64,000 nt of DNA from JAOTVV01 sp039591075 (GTDB taxonomy: Bacteria > Gemmatimonadota > Gemmatimonadetes > Gemmatimonadales > GWC2-71-9), in NCBI GenBank assembly GCA_039591075.1, contig JBDHEI010000001.1:62001-126000 (forward strand), in the 5' to 3' direction. Within the stretch, counting starts at the first letter, position 1, and every line of letters starts with the position of its first letter. A program made the translations under genes and the position numbers. The notes under the pieces are model-generated. The model was not told the origin of the DNA, did not search any database, and saw only the letters and a program-made list of their open reading frames with translations. Shown piece after piece: positions 15,819 to 23,717 of this stretch.

Positions 15819-16967
15819 GTGACCCAAGCCTGGCATAGCGTCGTCAACCGAGTGACCGTCACTGCGGTGACGCTCGCCGTTGTGGTGAGCCTCGTTCCGC
15901 AAGTCGTCGCGTCGCAAGAGCCTCCGCCGGAGGAACGGGAGAGGCGGCGGGGGGAGATGCCGAGGCCTCCAACGCCGGAACCGTCTCCGAACCGAACCTG
16001 GCAGGTTCGGGCATCTCCGCAGGCCAACCTCTGGTTCCATTCCCTGGCCGTGATCGCCGCCGATCAGCCGGGACCGCTCGGTTTGTACAGTGCCGAGTAC
16101 GCTCGCCACGTGCGCGAGGTGAAGCAGGAGCGTGGAGTGTACCCCACGCCGCTCGACTCCATCGCGTCGGACCTGCGCGCAGCGATTGGTGACGGGCGCA
16201 CGCTCGAGTCGCTGCATTTCGTGCCGCTCTATTTTCCGGATGCCACGCCCGAGCGGATGTTCCGGGCGCTCATGGCCGTGGCCAAACGCCGCACCAACGA
16301 CTCGGCGTTGGCGGGGCGGGACGTCCGCTTCGGGGCGGCGGTTATGGCGCAGGCGTTCGAGGACGGTAAGGCCCGGCGGCTCCTGGAGCGGTTGGCGGGA
16401 GTAGTCGAGCGTGAATGGACCCTGTTCTACCGCCAGTACTGGGAGGACACGCGGGCCCACGAGGATTCCACTGCGGCGGCCATGCAGGCGCTGTGGGAGC
16501 GGGATCTCGCCCCGGGCCTCCAACCGTTGCTGGAGCGGCGCCGGCTCACAGGTGGCATCGTCATGCCGTCGCCGGCACTCGGGCCCGAGGGTCGGATCGT
16601 CGACGTGCGGGAACTGGACGCGGGTGATCAAGTGGTGGCGGTGCAGGAGCCACTGCTCGCCACCGGGCCGGACGCGGCCGTGTTCGCGTTCTTGAAGGAG
16701 CTGTGTTTCCTGTTGGTTGACGACAGGAAGCTCAATCCCGATTCGCTCACGGTGGACGAACGGGAAGACCTGCGGCGGACGGCCGCGGTGCGGTGCGGGG
16801 CGCTGCTTCTGGAGTTCTACGCTCCGGCGCAGGTTGGTCGCTACCGGCGGGCCTTCCTCGATGCAGTGGGGGCCGAAGAAAGCACCACCGTGGCCGCATT
16901 CGAGCGGGTGTACTTTCTCGATCCTGCTCTCTACCGGCGTCTCCGCGATCAGATCCGGAGCAGGTAA
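15819..16967 (+). CDS. Exported protein of unknown function (382 aa)
   Basis: 382-aa protein with a signal peptide (residues 1-32, ending QVVASQ) and a Pro/Glu/Arg-rich linker at 33-60. The mature region is helical and conserved-looking (LWFHSLAVIAADQPGPLGLYS, YARHVREVKQERGVYPTPLD, FEDGKARRLLERLAGVVEREW, LKELCFLLVDDRKLN), with no metal or haem motif. I do not recognise the family; some helical putative peptidase-like proteins in this phylum have similar openings. GTG start at 15819 follows AGGAAG. A TonB-like protein follows 45 bp downstream. Confidence 0.72.
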   Translation: MTQAWHSVVNRVTVTAVTLAVVVSLVPQVVASQEPPPEERERRRGEMPRPPTPEPSPNRTWQVRASPQANLWFHSLAVIAADQPGPLGLYSAEYARHVREVKQERGVYPTPLDSIASDLRAAIGDGRTLESLHFVPLYFPDATPERMFRALMAVAKRRTNDSALAGRDVRFGAAVMAQAFEDGKARRLLERLAGVVEREWTLFYRQYWEDTRAHEDSTAAAMQALWERDLAPGLQPLLERRRLTGGIVMPSPALGPEGRIVDVRELDAGDQVVAVQEPLLATGPDAAVFAFLKELCFLLVDDRKLNPDSLTVDEREDLRRTAAVRCGALLLEFYAPAQVGRYRRAFLDAVGAEESTTVAAFERVYFLDPALYRRLRDQIRSR

Positions 16968-17011
16968 GGGGCAGCCCGAGGCACACCTTGACACGCGTAA
17001 AGCGTTATCCC

Positions 17012-17764
17012 ATGGCACGGCTCCCCCGGTCAGATCGCCGGTACGGGGCTGGGGTGATCCTGGCGGCGGCCTTTCACGTCATCGCCGTGATCCTGCTGGT
17101 CGTCTCGCTGACCGACCCCTACCAGGCCGGGACGGAAAGACCCGGTGTGGCAGGTGGTGGTGGTGGTGGCGGCGGCGGGCGAAGCGTTCAGTACGTCCAA
17201 CTCCCACCGTCGTCGACGGCCGGCGTACCCACAGCCCGTCGAGCATCAGTCCCGGCTGCGTCGACCGAGCTCGAGCTGCCACGACCGACGACCGAGACCG
17301 AGGAGCAGCCGGAGGCGATTCCGGTGACGAACGCCGATCCGGCAACCCTGTTCAACGAGCGCACGACAAGTCTCCTGACACTTGGCCCAGGGTCGGGGAC
17401 GGGCGTCGGTCCCGGATCGGGTGCGGGGATCGGTGGTGGGACTGGAACTGGACGCGGAACCGGGGTGGGGAGCGGTATCGGTCCAGGCAGCGGTGACGGT
17501 GCTGCGGTGTACGCCCCCGAGCCGCGAGCCATCATCTATCCGTATGAGGCGCCGCCCGCCTCGATCCGTGGCGGACGGTTCCGCATCCGGTTCTGGGTTG
17601 ACGCGCGCGGGCGCGTGGACAAGGTCGAAATCGAGCCGGAGATCCAAGATCCAGCGTTCCGACGCAAGCTCCTCGATCGGGTCTCGTCGTGGACCTTCTA
17701 TCCGGCGCGCACGATCGACGGCAAGCCGGTTGCCGGGCAATTGGTGATCACCTACTCGCCCTAG
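17012..17764 (+). CDS. TonB-like energy-transducing protein with Gly-rich linker
   Basis: About 250 aa. One N-terminal membrane anchor (GVILAAAFHVIAVILLVVSL, about residues 12-32), a Gly run, a Pro/Thr/Glu segment, then an unusually Gly-Thr-Ser-rich linker (about residues 128-168) and a C-terminal TonB domain (FRIRFWVDARGRVDKVEIEP, WTFYPARTIDGKPVAG). Known TonB proteins span the periplasm with Pro-Lys repeats; this one uses Gly-rich repeats. It is likely to energise outer-membrane receptors such as the one at 9.5-12.8 kb, or to act as an envelope protein with a TonB-fold end. The start is uncertain: ATG 17012 has no clear ribosome site and a TTG at 16988 is an alternative. Confidence 0.75.
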   Translation: MARLPRSDRRYGAGVILAAAFHVIAVILLVVSLTDPYQAGTERPGVAGGGGGGGGGRSVQYVQLPPSSTAGVPTARRASVPAASTELELPRPTTETEEQPEAIPVTNADPATLFNERTTSLLTLGPGSGTGVGPGSGAGIGGGTGTGRGTGVGSGIGPGSGDGAAVYAPEPRAIIYPYEAPPASIRGGRFRIRFWVDARGRVDKVEIEPEIQDPAFRRKLLDRVSSWTFYPARTIDGKPVAGQLVITYSP

Positions 17765-17926
17765 CGGAGGTCGCGGAGCCTCCGCGCGACGTCGGTGGCG
17801 GCTCTTGTGACAGTGGCACCCCTAACGCGATGTGAGCCACATCACCCCTTCCACACTCGGACCCACGTACCTTGGCACGAGTCCCCAGCGCATTCGAACC
17901 AGCAGGCCTCAGTGGAGGCAAGTGCC

Positions 17927-18421
17927 ATGACAGTCTTCAGCGCGGGCAAGAACGGCTCTCGGTTTGCCTTTCTCCCCGATACGACCGGACAGGGCGTCCC
18001 GCTGTCCATCCTGGCCCACGGTGTGCGACTCACGGGCACACTCGAGACGTCGGGTGTGGTGCGCGTGGAGGGAGAGGTGAACGGGGACCTGCGTGTGAAG
18101 GGTGGGCAGGTGCTCGTCGCGGCCGGTGGTCTGGTGGAGGGTGATGTCGAGGCTGCGCTGGCCGTCGTTGCCGGCGAGGTCCGCGGCCACATCGTGGCCG
18201 AGGAGTTGGTGGAGTTGAAGACGGGCAGCACGGTGCACGGGGATATCACGACGCCGCGCATCAGCGTCGAAGACGGGGGTGCGGTCAACGGAACGCTGCG
18301 GATGACCGGTCAGCGTCAACAGGGGAACGGCCGGACGTCAACCTCGAAGAGCGCCAATGTAGCCGGAGCGAACGGGGATGCGATCGCCATTCAAGAGGGA
18401 TTGGCAATCGCGCAGCCCTAA
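17927..18421 (+). CDS. Bactofilin (polymer-forming cytoskeletal protein)
   Basis: 164-aa bactofilin. The core at about residues 25-125 is a right-handed beta-helix made of short repeats with regularly spaced Gly and Val (LTGTLETSGVVRVEGEVNGD, GLVEGDVEAALAVVAGEVRG, STVHGDITTPRISVEDGG). Flexible tails on both sides (the C-terminal one Ser/Asn/Gln-rich) are usual in the family. Bactofilins polymerise without nucleotide on the inner membrane and organise cell shape or envelope enzymes. ATG at 17927 follows AGTGGAGGCAAG, deciding it over the in-frame start at 17795. Confidence 0.9.
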   Translation: MTVFSAGKNGSRFAFLPDTTGQGVPLSILAHGVRLTGTLETSGVVRVEGEVNGDLRVKGGQVLVAAGGLVEGDVEAALAVVAGEVRGHIVAEELVELKTGSTVHGDITTPRISVEDGGAVNGTLRMTGQRQQGNGRTSTSKSANVAGANGDAIAIQEGLAIAQP

Positions 18422-18465
18422 CAGACGTTCGCCCTGGAGCACTGTCAGCGGGCAGGAGGCAGGTC

Positions 18466-18861
18466 ATGCATCGTAGCACTATTGTTCTGGGCGCTGCCGT
18501 TGGCGCGTTACTGGTGATGCCGCCGGCCGCGGCCGCTCAGCAGGACAAGAAGGGGAAGACCCAGGGGCCGACCGTCGAGGTCGCCGCGTCTGTGAGTTTT
18601 TCCGTGACTGAGCGGCGGATCATCGCGGAGTACTTCGCCGGTCACCGGCACAATCCTCAGCCCTTGCCGCCCGGGATTGCCAAGAACCTCGCGCGGGGCA
18701 AGCCACTCCCGCCGGGAATCGCCAAGCGGCAGCTACCTGATGGTCTGGTTGCGCAACTCCCGCGGCGGGCGGGTGTCGAACTGGCGATCTTTGGAGATCG
18801 GGTCGTGCTGCTCGAAGCCAGCGGCCTCGTCGTGGACGTGCTCGAAGGCGTCTTCCGCTAA
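18466..18861 (+). CDS. CigR-like exported protein with duplicated PPGIAK motif
   Basis: 131-aa protein with a signal peptide (residues 1-24, ending AAAAQ). The mature region has FSVTERRIIAEYFAG, then two copies of LPPGIAK separated by NLARGK, then QLPDGLVAQLPRRAGVELAI and VVLLEASGLVVDVLEGVF. This is the pattern of the CigR ('anti-virulence regulator')/RcnB-like periplasmic family: ER(R/L)I at the front, LPPG(L/I)xK repeats, and a C-terminal strand with VVLLD..TG. Molecular role in non-pathogens is unknown. Starts 45 bp after the bactofilin gene and is followed by a terminator, so the two are probably one transcript. Confidence 0.75.
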   Translation: MHRSTIVLGAAVGALLVMPPAAAAQQDKKGKTQGPTVEVAASVSFSVTERRIIAEYFAGHRHNPQPLPPGIAKNLARGKPLPPGIAKRQLPDGLVAQLPRRAGVELAIFGDRVVLLEASGLVVDVLEGVFR

Positions 18862-18892
18862 CTGGTGGACCGGTTGCACCCAGCGGACTGAT

Positions 18893-18920
18893 GAGCGCCC
18901 GGCGTTACGGCCGGGCGCTC
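18893..18920 (+). terminator. Terminator after the CigR-like gene
   Basis: Perfect 11-bp stem GAGCGCCCGGC (18893-18903) with GCCGGGCGCTC (18910-18920), 6-nt loop, followed by GTGTTT. Confidence 0.75.
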
Positions 18921-18990
18921 GTGTTTCGGGGTATGGCGTTCGGGACCTCCAGCGTGAAGCTCTCGGCGACTCGTTACCACCGTCCGGGGC

Positions 18991-19299
18991 TCATGGCCCC
19001 CGCTTCAGAACCAACCGCTCGACGTCTGGGTCGTACGTGACCAGGACGACTTCCCGGGGCTCGATGGTCACCGATGCGTCGAGCCCCAGCGGCGCCCGGC
19101 CACTCTCCCCGATCGGGGTAAACACTGCTCGCAGAGCGTGGGTGCCGGGGGACAGCGGGAGCTGGCGGAAGACGTAGAGAGGCCGATCCTCGCGTGCTCC
19201 CGTAGCGCGCACCGTATCGTCTACGACCGGCGAACCGTCCAGGGTGACCTCGAGCCGCCACGGCTGGAGCCGTCGCTCGCAGATCTCATCGCGCCGCAT
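18991..19299 (-). CDS. Conserved small protein, probable beta-sandwich domain; start uncertain
   Basis: 102 aa from ATG 19299. Coherent beta-rich domain: LQPWRLEVTLDGSPVVDDTV, DRPLYVFRQLPLSPGTHALR, LGLDASVTIEPREVVLVTYD, then ERLVLKRG. The composition (Pro-Gly-Thr-His turn, repeated Val/Leu strands) argues for a real protein of a small carrier or binding type, but I do not recognise a named family. The frame stays open up to a GTG at 19515 that overlaps the otsA stop codon as GTGA, so a 174-aa form translationally coupled to otsA is possible; the added 72 residues are Arg-rich and less protein-like, with no signal peptide. Confidence 0.55.
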   Translation of the reverse strand: MRRDEICERRLQPWRLEVTLDGSPVVDDTVRATGAREDRPLYVFRQLPLSPGTHALRAVFTPIGESGRAPLGLDASVTIEPREVVLVTYDPDVERLVLKRGP

Positions 19300-19511
19300 C
19301 GGCGCACCGCGTTCCGTGGAGTGATGGCCGGAGTAGCGCTCCTCGTGGCGAGCCTGGCGCTTGCACCGTCGGGGACACCCGGGTTTGTCCTGGGTCTCAC
19401 CTCGGTCTTCCGGTCGCCGTAGCGCCGATCGAGCGGCTTTCGCCCACCGGCCGAGGCTCAGATTTTCGACCAGCCAAAACGTCCGACGTCTCTTCCTGTA
19501 CTGCGGAGCAC

Positions 19512-20891
19512 TCACCTCCTCAGGTCAGACAAGAACCGCTGCGCCCATTGGTGCACATCATGCTTGCGGACCACACGCCGCATCGCGCGCATCCGCCGCT
19601 TCACCTCCTGTGCGGGCATGGTGACGGCGCGCTCCATGGCTTCGGCGATGCCGTCTACGTCGTGCGGGTTCACGCGGAGCGCGGTGCGTAGTTCGTCGGC
19701 GGCACCGGCGAATTCGCTGAGGATGAGCACGCCTGAATCGTCCAACCGGGCGGCTACGTACTCCTTGGACACCAGGTTCATGCCGTCGCATAGCGGTGTC
19801 ACGACCATGACGTCGGCTGCCCGGTAGATGGCGATCAGTTCCTCGAACGGTAGCGGCCGGTGCAGGTAGTGCACCAGCGCGGTTCCGACCTGTGCGTACT
19901 GGCCGTTGATCTGCCCGACCAGTTCCTCCACATGCCGCCGGATTTCCTGGTAGTCGGCGATGCGCTCCCGGCTCGGCACAGCGACCTGCACGAAGACCGA
20001 GTCGGTGACGGTCTCCGGCCGATTGGCGATCAGCTGCTGGAATGCATTGAGCCGGACGTCGATCCCCTTCGTGTAGTCGAGACGATCCACGCCGAGGAAG
20101 ACCCGCCGCCTTTCACCCAGCCGCGCCTTGAACCGCTGTGCCTGCTGCACGACCTTCGGGTCCGCGGCGACCGACGCGTAGTATGGTGTGTCGATGGAAA
20201 TCGGGTAGGCGTCGACCAGAACCGACCGCCCGTTGATGGACACGGACCGCCGCTGGCGCTGCACTGTGGGGAGGCGATTGGCTACCCGGCGGAAGTTCTG
20301 GGCGTTGCCCCGCGTCTGGAAGCCGATCACATCGGCGCCGAGCAATCCCTCGAGCACGTGGTCGCGCCATGGAAGATGCGTAAACAGGTCTTCGGGCGGG
20401 AACGGGATGTGGAGGAAGTACCCGATGCGGATGTCGTTGCGCCGCCGCCGAAGCATGGCGGGGACGAGCTGCAGGTGGTAGTCGTGAATCCAGACGACGG
20501 CCCCGGGCGCGGCGATGTCGGCTGCCAGGTCCGCAAACCGTTCGTTGACCTCAACGTAGCGGCGCCACCAGCGCCGGTGGTATTCCGGGGGGCGCACGAC
20601 ATGATGGTACAAGGGCCAGATGGTCCGATTGCAGACCCCTTCGTAGGAGCCTTCCACCTCCGCCGCGGAGATGCGCACGGGTACGTTGAACACACCGTCG
20701 TGCTCAAACGGGGCGCGCTCGCGGTCCGTTTCCCCCGTCCACCCGATCCACGCGCCTCCTTCACTGCGGGCGATGGGCGCCAACGCCGATACGAGCCCGC
20801 CCGGACTGGTTTCCCAGTGCTCGTCCCGTCCGGCTCTCACCAGACGCACGGGGAGCGTGTTGGCTACGATCACGAGGTGGGAGCGCTTCAT
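19512..20891 (-). CDS. otsA: Trehalose-6-phosphate synthase
   Basis: 459-aa GT20 glycosyltransferase that joins a nucleotide-activated glucose to glucose-6-phosphate to give trehalose-6-phosphate. Visible family motifs: N-terminal loop TSPGGLVSALAP, WIGWTG, the YHHVVRPPEYHRRWW block, HDYHLQLVPAMLR, GYFLHIPFPPEDLF, RLDYTKGIDVRL and DGMNLVSKEYVAAR (C-terminal nucleotide site). Full family length. ATG at 20891. It is divergent from otsB and the GH15 gene with only about 40 bp between start codons, so the two directions probably share a regulatory region. Confidence 0.95.
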   Translation of the reverse strand: MKRSHLVIVANTLPVRLVRAGRDEHWETSPGGLVSALAPIARSEGGAWIGWTGETDRERAPFEHDGVFNVPVRISAAEVEGSYEGVCNRTIWPLYHHVVRPPEYHRRWWRRYVEVNERFADLAADIAAPGAVVWIHDYHLQLVPAMLRRRRNDIRIGYFLHIPFPPEDLFTHLPWRDHVLEGLLGADVIGFQTRGNAQNFRRVANRLPTVQRQRRSVSINGRSVLVDAYPISIDTPYYASVAADPKVVQQAQRFKARLGERRRVFLGVDRLDYTKGIDVRLNAFQQLIANRPETVTDSVFVQVAVPSRERIADYQEIRRHVEELVGQINGQYAQVGTALVHYLHRPLPFEELIAIYRAADVMVVTPLCDGMNLVSKEYVAARLDDSGVLILSEFAGAADELRTALRVNPHDVDGIAEAMERAVTMPAQEVKRRMRAMRRVVRKHDVHQWAQRFLSDLRR

Positions 20892-20932
20892 GATTGCTTG
20901 TGCAGTCGCTCCTGGGTCGGGTAGTTTGTGCC

Positions 20933-21727
20933 GTGCCGGTGCGCGACCGATCTCTCAACGAATGTAACGGACTGCCCGCTCCGGAGCTTCCGTTGCGCGG
21001 TGCCGTGTGGGCAGTGTTCCTCGACATCGACGGAACGCTGCTCGAGCTTGCGCAGGCCCCCGATGCCGTGCAGGTCCCGCCCACGCTCGTCTCCAGGCTA
21101 CAGAGGCTGCGGGGGCAACTCGACGGAGCGCTGGCACTCGCCACCGGGCGGCCCGTGCATGAGGTGGACAGGCTCTTCGCACCTGCCAAATTCCCTGTCG
21201 CCGGCGTGCACGGTGCCGAGTTGCGGCTACCGGGGCGAGCGATCCGACGGATCCCAGTGGATCCAACACGCCTCGATCCCGTGCGCCAGGCCTTCGGGAG
21301 GTTCGCGGCCGAGCATCCCGGCACGCAGGTGGAAGACAAGGGATTGAGCGTGGCACTGCACTACAGACTGCAGCCCGCCGTTGTTGCCGAAACCCGGCAA
21401 TTGGGCACTGCGTTGGTGGCCCGGCTCGGACCGGAATTCCAGCTGCTCGAGGGCAAGATGGTGGTCGAAATTCGAGCTAGTGCGGCCACGAAAGGCGCAG
21501 CGGTGGAAGCGTTCTTGCAAGAAGCTCCCTTTGCAGGTAGGCGGCCCGTCTACGTCGGCGACGACGTAACCGACGAGGACGCCTTCCGTGCGGTGGATCG
21601 TGCGGGTGGGGTGCCGATCGTTGTTGGTGACGTGAGTCACACGGCGGCACGCTACCGGCTCACCGACGTTGCCGCCGTGCACGACTGGCTGCGGCGGATC
21701 ATGGAGCACCTCGACAGGATTGGGTGA
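20933..21727 (+). CDS. otsB: Trehalose-6-phosphate phosphatase
   Basis: About 264-aa HAD phosphatase converting trehalose-6-phosphate to trehalose. Motif I FLDIDGTLLELAQAP, motif II ALATGRPVHEVDRLF, the Lys motif within GKMVVEIR and ATKGAAVEAFL, and motif IV YVGDDVTDEDAF. Cytosolic, usual length. The start is unclear: GTG at 20933 or 20939, or TTG at 20894, all in frame; none has a strong ribosome site. The gene ends 3 bp before the GTG start of the GH15 gene, so they form one transcriptional unit. Confidence 0.92.
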   Translation: MPVRDRSLNECNGLPAPELPLRGAVWAVFLDIDGTLLELAQAPDAVQVPPTLVSRLQRLRGQLDGALALATGRPVHEVDRLFAPAKFPVAGVHGAELRLPGRAIRRIPVDPTRLDPVRQAFGRFAAEHPGTQVEDKGLSVALHYRLQPAVVAETRQLGTALVARLGPEFQLLEGKMVVEIRASAATKGAAVEAFLQEAPFAGRRPVYVGDDVTDEDAFRAVDRAGGVPIVVGDVSHTAARYRLTDVAAVHDWLRRIMEHLDRIG

Positions 21728-21730
21728 AAC

Positions 21731-23524
21731 GTGACCGACCTGAACCTCGCAGTGATCGGCAACTGTAGTTACGGTGCCCTCATCGACGAGCTGGGCAAGA
21801 TCGTGTGGGCCTGCTTCCCGCACTTCGACGGCGACCCCATGTTCTGCTCGCTGCTCGACGACCAAAGCGGCGAGCAGACCGACGGCAGTGGGTTCTGGGA
21901 CGTCGCTCTGGACGATCTCGTGGCGCACGAGCAGGCGTACGCGACCGACACCGCGATCCTCCGCACCGTGCTCCGTGACGCGCATGGGAGCGCCCTCGAG
22001 ATCATGGACTTCGCTCCGCGGTTTCGGCAGTACGGCCGTTTCTATCGCCCCACGAAGATGGTTCGGTTGGTCCGGCCGCTCGAGGGGGCACCGCGGATCC
22101 GCGTGCGGCTGCGGCCGCGGTCGGCCTACGGAGCACGGGCCCCAGAGGTCACCTCCGGCAGCAATCATATTCGCTACCTGGGCGATCAGTTCACGCTGCG
22201 GCTCACGACGGATGCCCCCGTGCGGTTCCTGCGGGAGGAGACGGCGTTTGTGCTCGAGCATCCCATCGCCATGGTCCTGGGCCCCGACGAGAGCCTCACG
22301 GCTTCGGTGTCAGAGACGGCGCGAGAACTCCTAGAACGAACAGAGGAATACTGGAACGAATTCAGCAGATACCTCTCGATCCCGTTCGAGTGGCAGGAAG
22401 AGGTCATTCGCGCGGCAATCACCCTCAAGCTCTGCAGCTTCGACGACAGCGGGGCGATCATCGCGGCGATGACCACATCGATTCCTGAGGCGCCCGACTC
22501 GGGACGGAACTGGGACTACCGTTACTGTTGGCTGCGCGACTCCTACTTCGTGGTGCATGCGCTCAACCGCCTTGGCGTGACGGGCACGCTGGAAGGCTAC
22601 CTCAGCTACATCACGAACCTCGCGGTGGCGGCGCCGGACGGCTATCTGCGTCCCGTATACGGCATCAATCCGGAGACGAGTTTGGAGGAGCAGCAGGTCA
22701 CCTCCCTCGCGGGGTACCGCGGCATGGGCCCGGTTCGCGTCGGCAACCAGGCGGCAGAGCAGGTGCAGAACGACGCTTACGGGAGCGTCGTGCTCTCGGC
22801 GACGCAGGTGTTCTTCGACCGACGCCTGTACCGGAAGGGGGCCGAGCGTCTGTTCGAGCAGTTGGAGAGACTTGGCATGCAGGCCGTCACGCGGTACAAC
22901 CAACCCGACGCCGGGCTGTGGGAATCCCGTGGCCGGCAGCAGGTCCACACGTTTTCGAGCGTGATGTGTTGGGCGGCATGCGACCGGTTGGCCAAGATCG
23001 CGGCACGGCTGGGCCGAAGTGAGCGAGCGACCTTCTGGCGCACGACCGCCGACACGATGCACGCCGAAATCACCCGGCGTGCGTGGAACCCGTCGCTCGG
23101 GCGGTTCACAGCCTCCTTGGAGGGAGACGGGGCCGACGCGAGCCTGCTGCTCCTGCACGAGTTGGGGTTTCTGTCGGCCGACGACCCACGGTTCGTCGCG
23201 ACCGTCGATAGCCTCGCCGCCAGGCTGTCGAACGGCGGACGCCTGATCTTCCGCTACACGGAAGACAATTTCGGTCGGCCGGATACGGCGTTCACCGTTT
23301 GCACGTTCTGGTATATTGATGCCCTCGCGGCACTGGGACGCACGGAACAGGCGCGCGAGCTATTCGAGGAGATGCTCCGTCTGCGGAACCCCTCGGGGCT
23401 CTTTTCGGAGGATATGGATCCGCGTACGGGCGAGCTGTGGGGCAACTTCCCACAGACCTACTCGATGGTGGGTTTGATCAACTCCGCCATGCGCCTCAGC
23501 CAGAGCTGGAGTAGCGCGTTCTAG
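21731..23524 (+). CDS. GH15 family glucoamylase/trehalase-like hydrolase
   Basis: 597-aa cytosolic enzyme of glycoside hydrolase family 15. N-terminal super-beta-sandwich domain (LAVIGNCSYGALIDELGKIVW, FCSLLDD) and a C-terminal (alpha/alpha)6 barrel with the signature SGRNWDYRYCWLRDSYF near residue 260 and the distal catalytic region LFSEDMDPRTGELWGNFPQT near residue 565. GH15 members of this layout include bacterial trehalases, and the position in one unit with otsB supports trehalose breakdown, though dextran or maltodextrin is possible. GTG start at 21731; its stop codon overlaps the stop of the small leftward gene through a shared CTAG. Confidence 0.9.
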   Translation: MTDLNLAVIGNCSYGALIDELGKIVWACFPHFDGDPMFCSLLDDQSGEQTDGSGFWDVALDDLVAHEQAYATDTAILRTVLRDAHGSALEIMDFAPRFRQYGRFYRPTKMVRLVRPLEGAPRIRVRLRPRSAYGARAPEVTSGSNHIRYLGDQFTLRLTTDAPVRFLREETAFVLEHPIAMVLGPDESLTASVSETARELLERTEEYWNEFSRYLSIPFEWQEEVIRAAITLKLCSFDDSGAIIAAMTTSIPEAPDSGRNWDYRYCWLRDSYFVVHALNRLGVTGTLEGYLSYITNLAVAAPDGYLRPVYGINPETSLEEQQVTSLAGYRGMGPVRVGNQAAEQVQNDAYGSVVLSATQVFFDRRLYRKGAERLFEQLERLGMQAVTRYNQPDAGLWESRGRQQVHTFSSVMCWAACDRLAKIAARLGRSERATFWRTTADTMHAEITRRAWNPSLGRFTASLEGDGADASLLLLHELGFLSADDPRFVATVDSLAARLSNGGRLIFRYTEDNFGRPDTAFTVCTFWYIDALAALGRTEQARELFEEMLRLRNPSGLFSEDMDPRTGELWGNFPQTYSMVGLINSAMRLSQSWSSAF

Positions 23525-23661
23525 GAGGCGCCTCCTTCGTCCCACCGATGCAGCTCCTTGCCCGCGGGGTCGGTGATCACCACCGCCGTGGGAATGCCCC
23601 GGCGCACGCTGGTGCGCACGTCGCGGCCGAGACGCAGCGAGAACCCACCGCGTTCAGCCAT
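23521..23661 (-). CDS. Small 46-aa protein gene downstream of the M28 peptidase gene
   Basis: ATG at 23661 follows GGAGAGGAAGCTC, a strong ribosome site. The 46-residue product is basic then acidic: SLRLGRDVRTSVRRGIP, TAVVITDPAGKELHRWDEGG. It looks like a two-strand beta element (a 'TAVVITDPAGKELHRW' segment recalls sensor or thioredoxin-like edge strands) but no family is recognised. It lies 57 bp after the M28 peptidase gene on the same strand, so it is probably its last co-transcribed gene. Its TAG stop shares CTAG with the stop of the convergent GH15 gene. Confidence rests on the ribosome site and sensible codon use. Confidence 0.6.
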   Translation of the reverse strand: MAERGGFSLRLGRDVRTSVRRGIPTAVVITDPAGKELHRWDEGGAS

Positions 23662-23717
23662 GAGCTTCCTCTCCACTCTTCACGTTGGGCTGCTGGGAGC
23701 ATCACGCGCGTCCCGAT

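Noticed and set aside
15789..17018. Long open frame on the minus strand antisense to the 382-aa exported protein gene
   Set aside because: Arg/His/Pro-rich composition without motif; it mirrors the codon bias of the plus-strand gene, which has a signal peptide and sensible protein features.
19138..19422. Plus-strand frame with a hydrophobic end, antisense to the 102-aa gene
   Set aside because: Hydrophobic stretch arises from the complement of Arg-rich codons; no ribosome site, no family.
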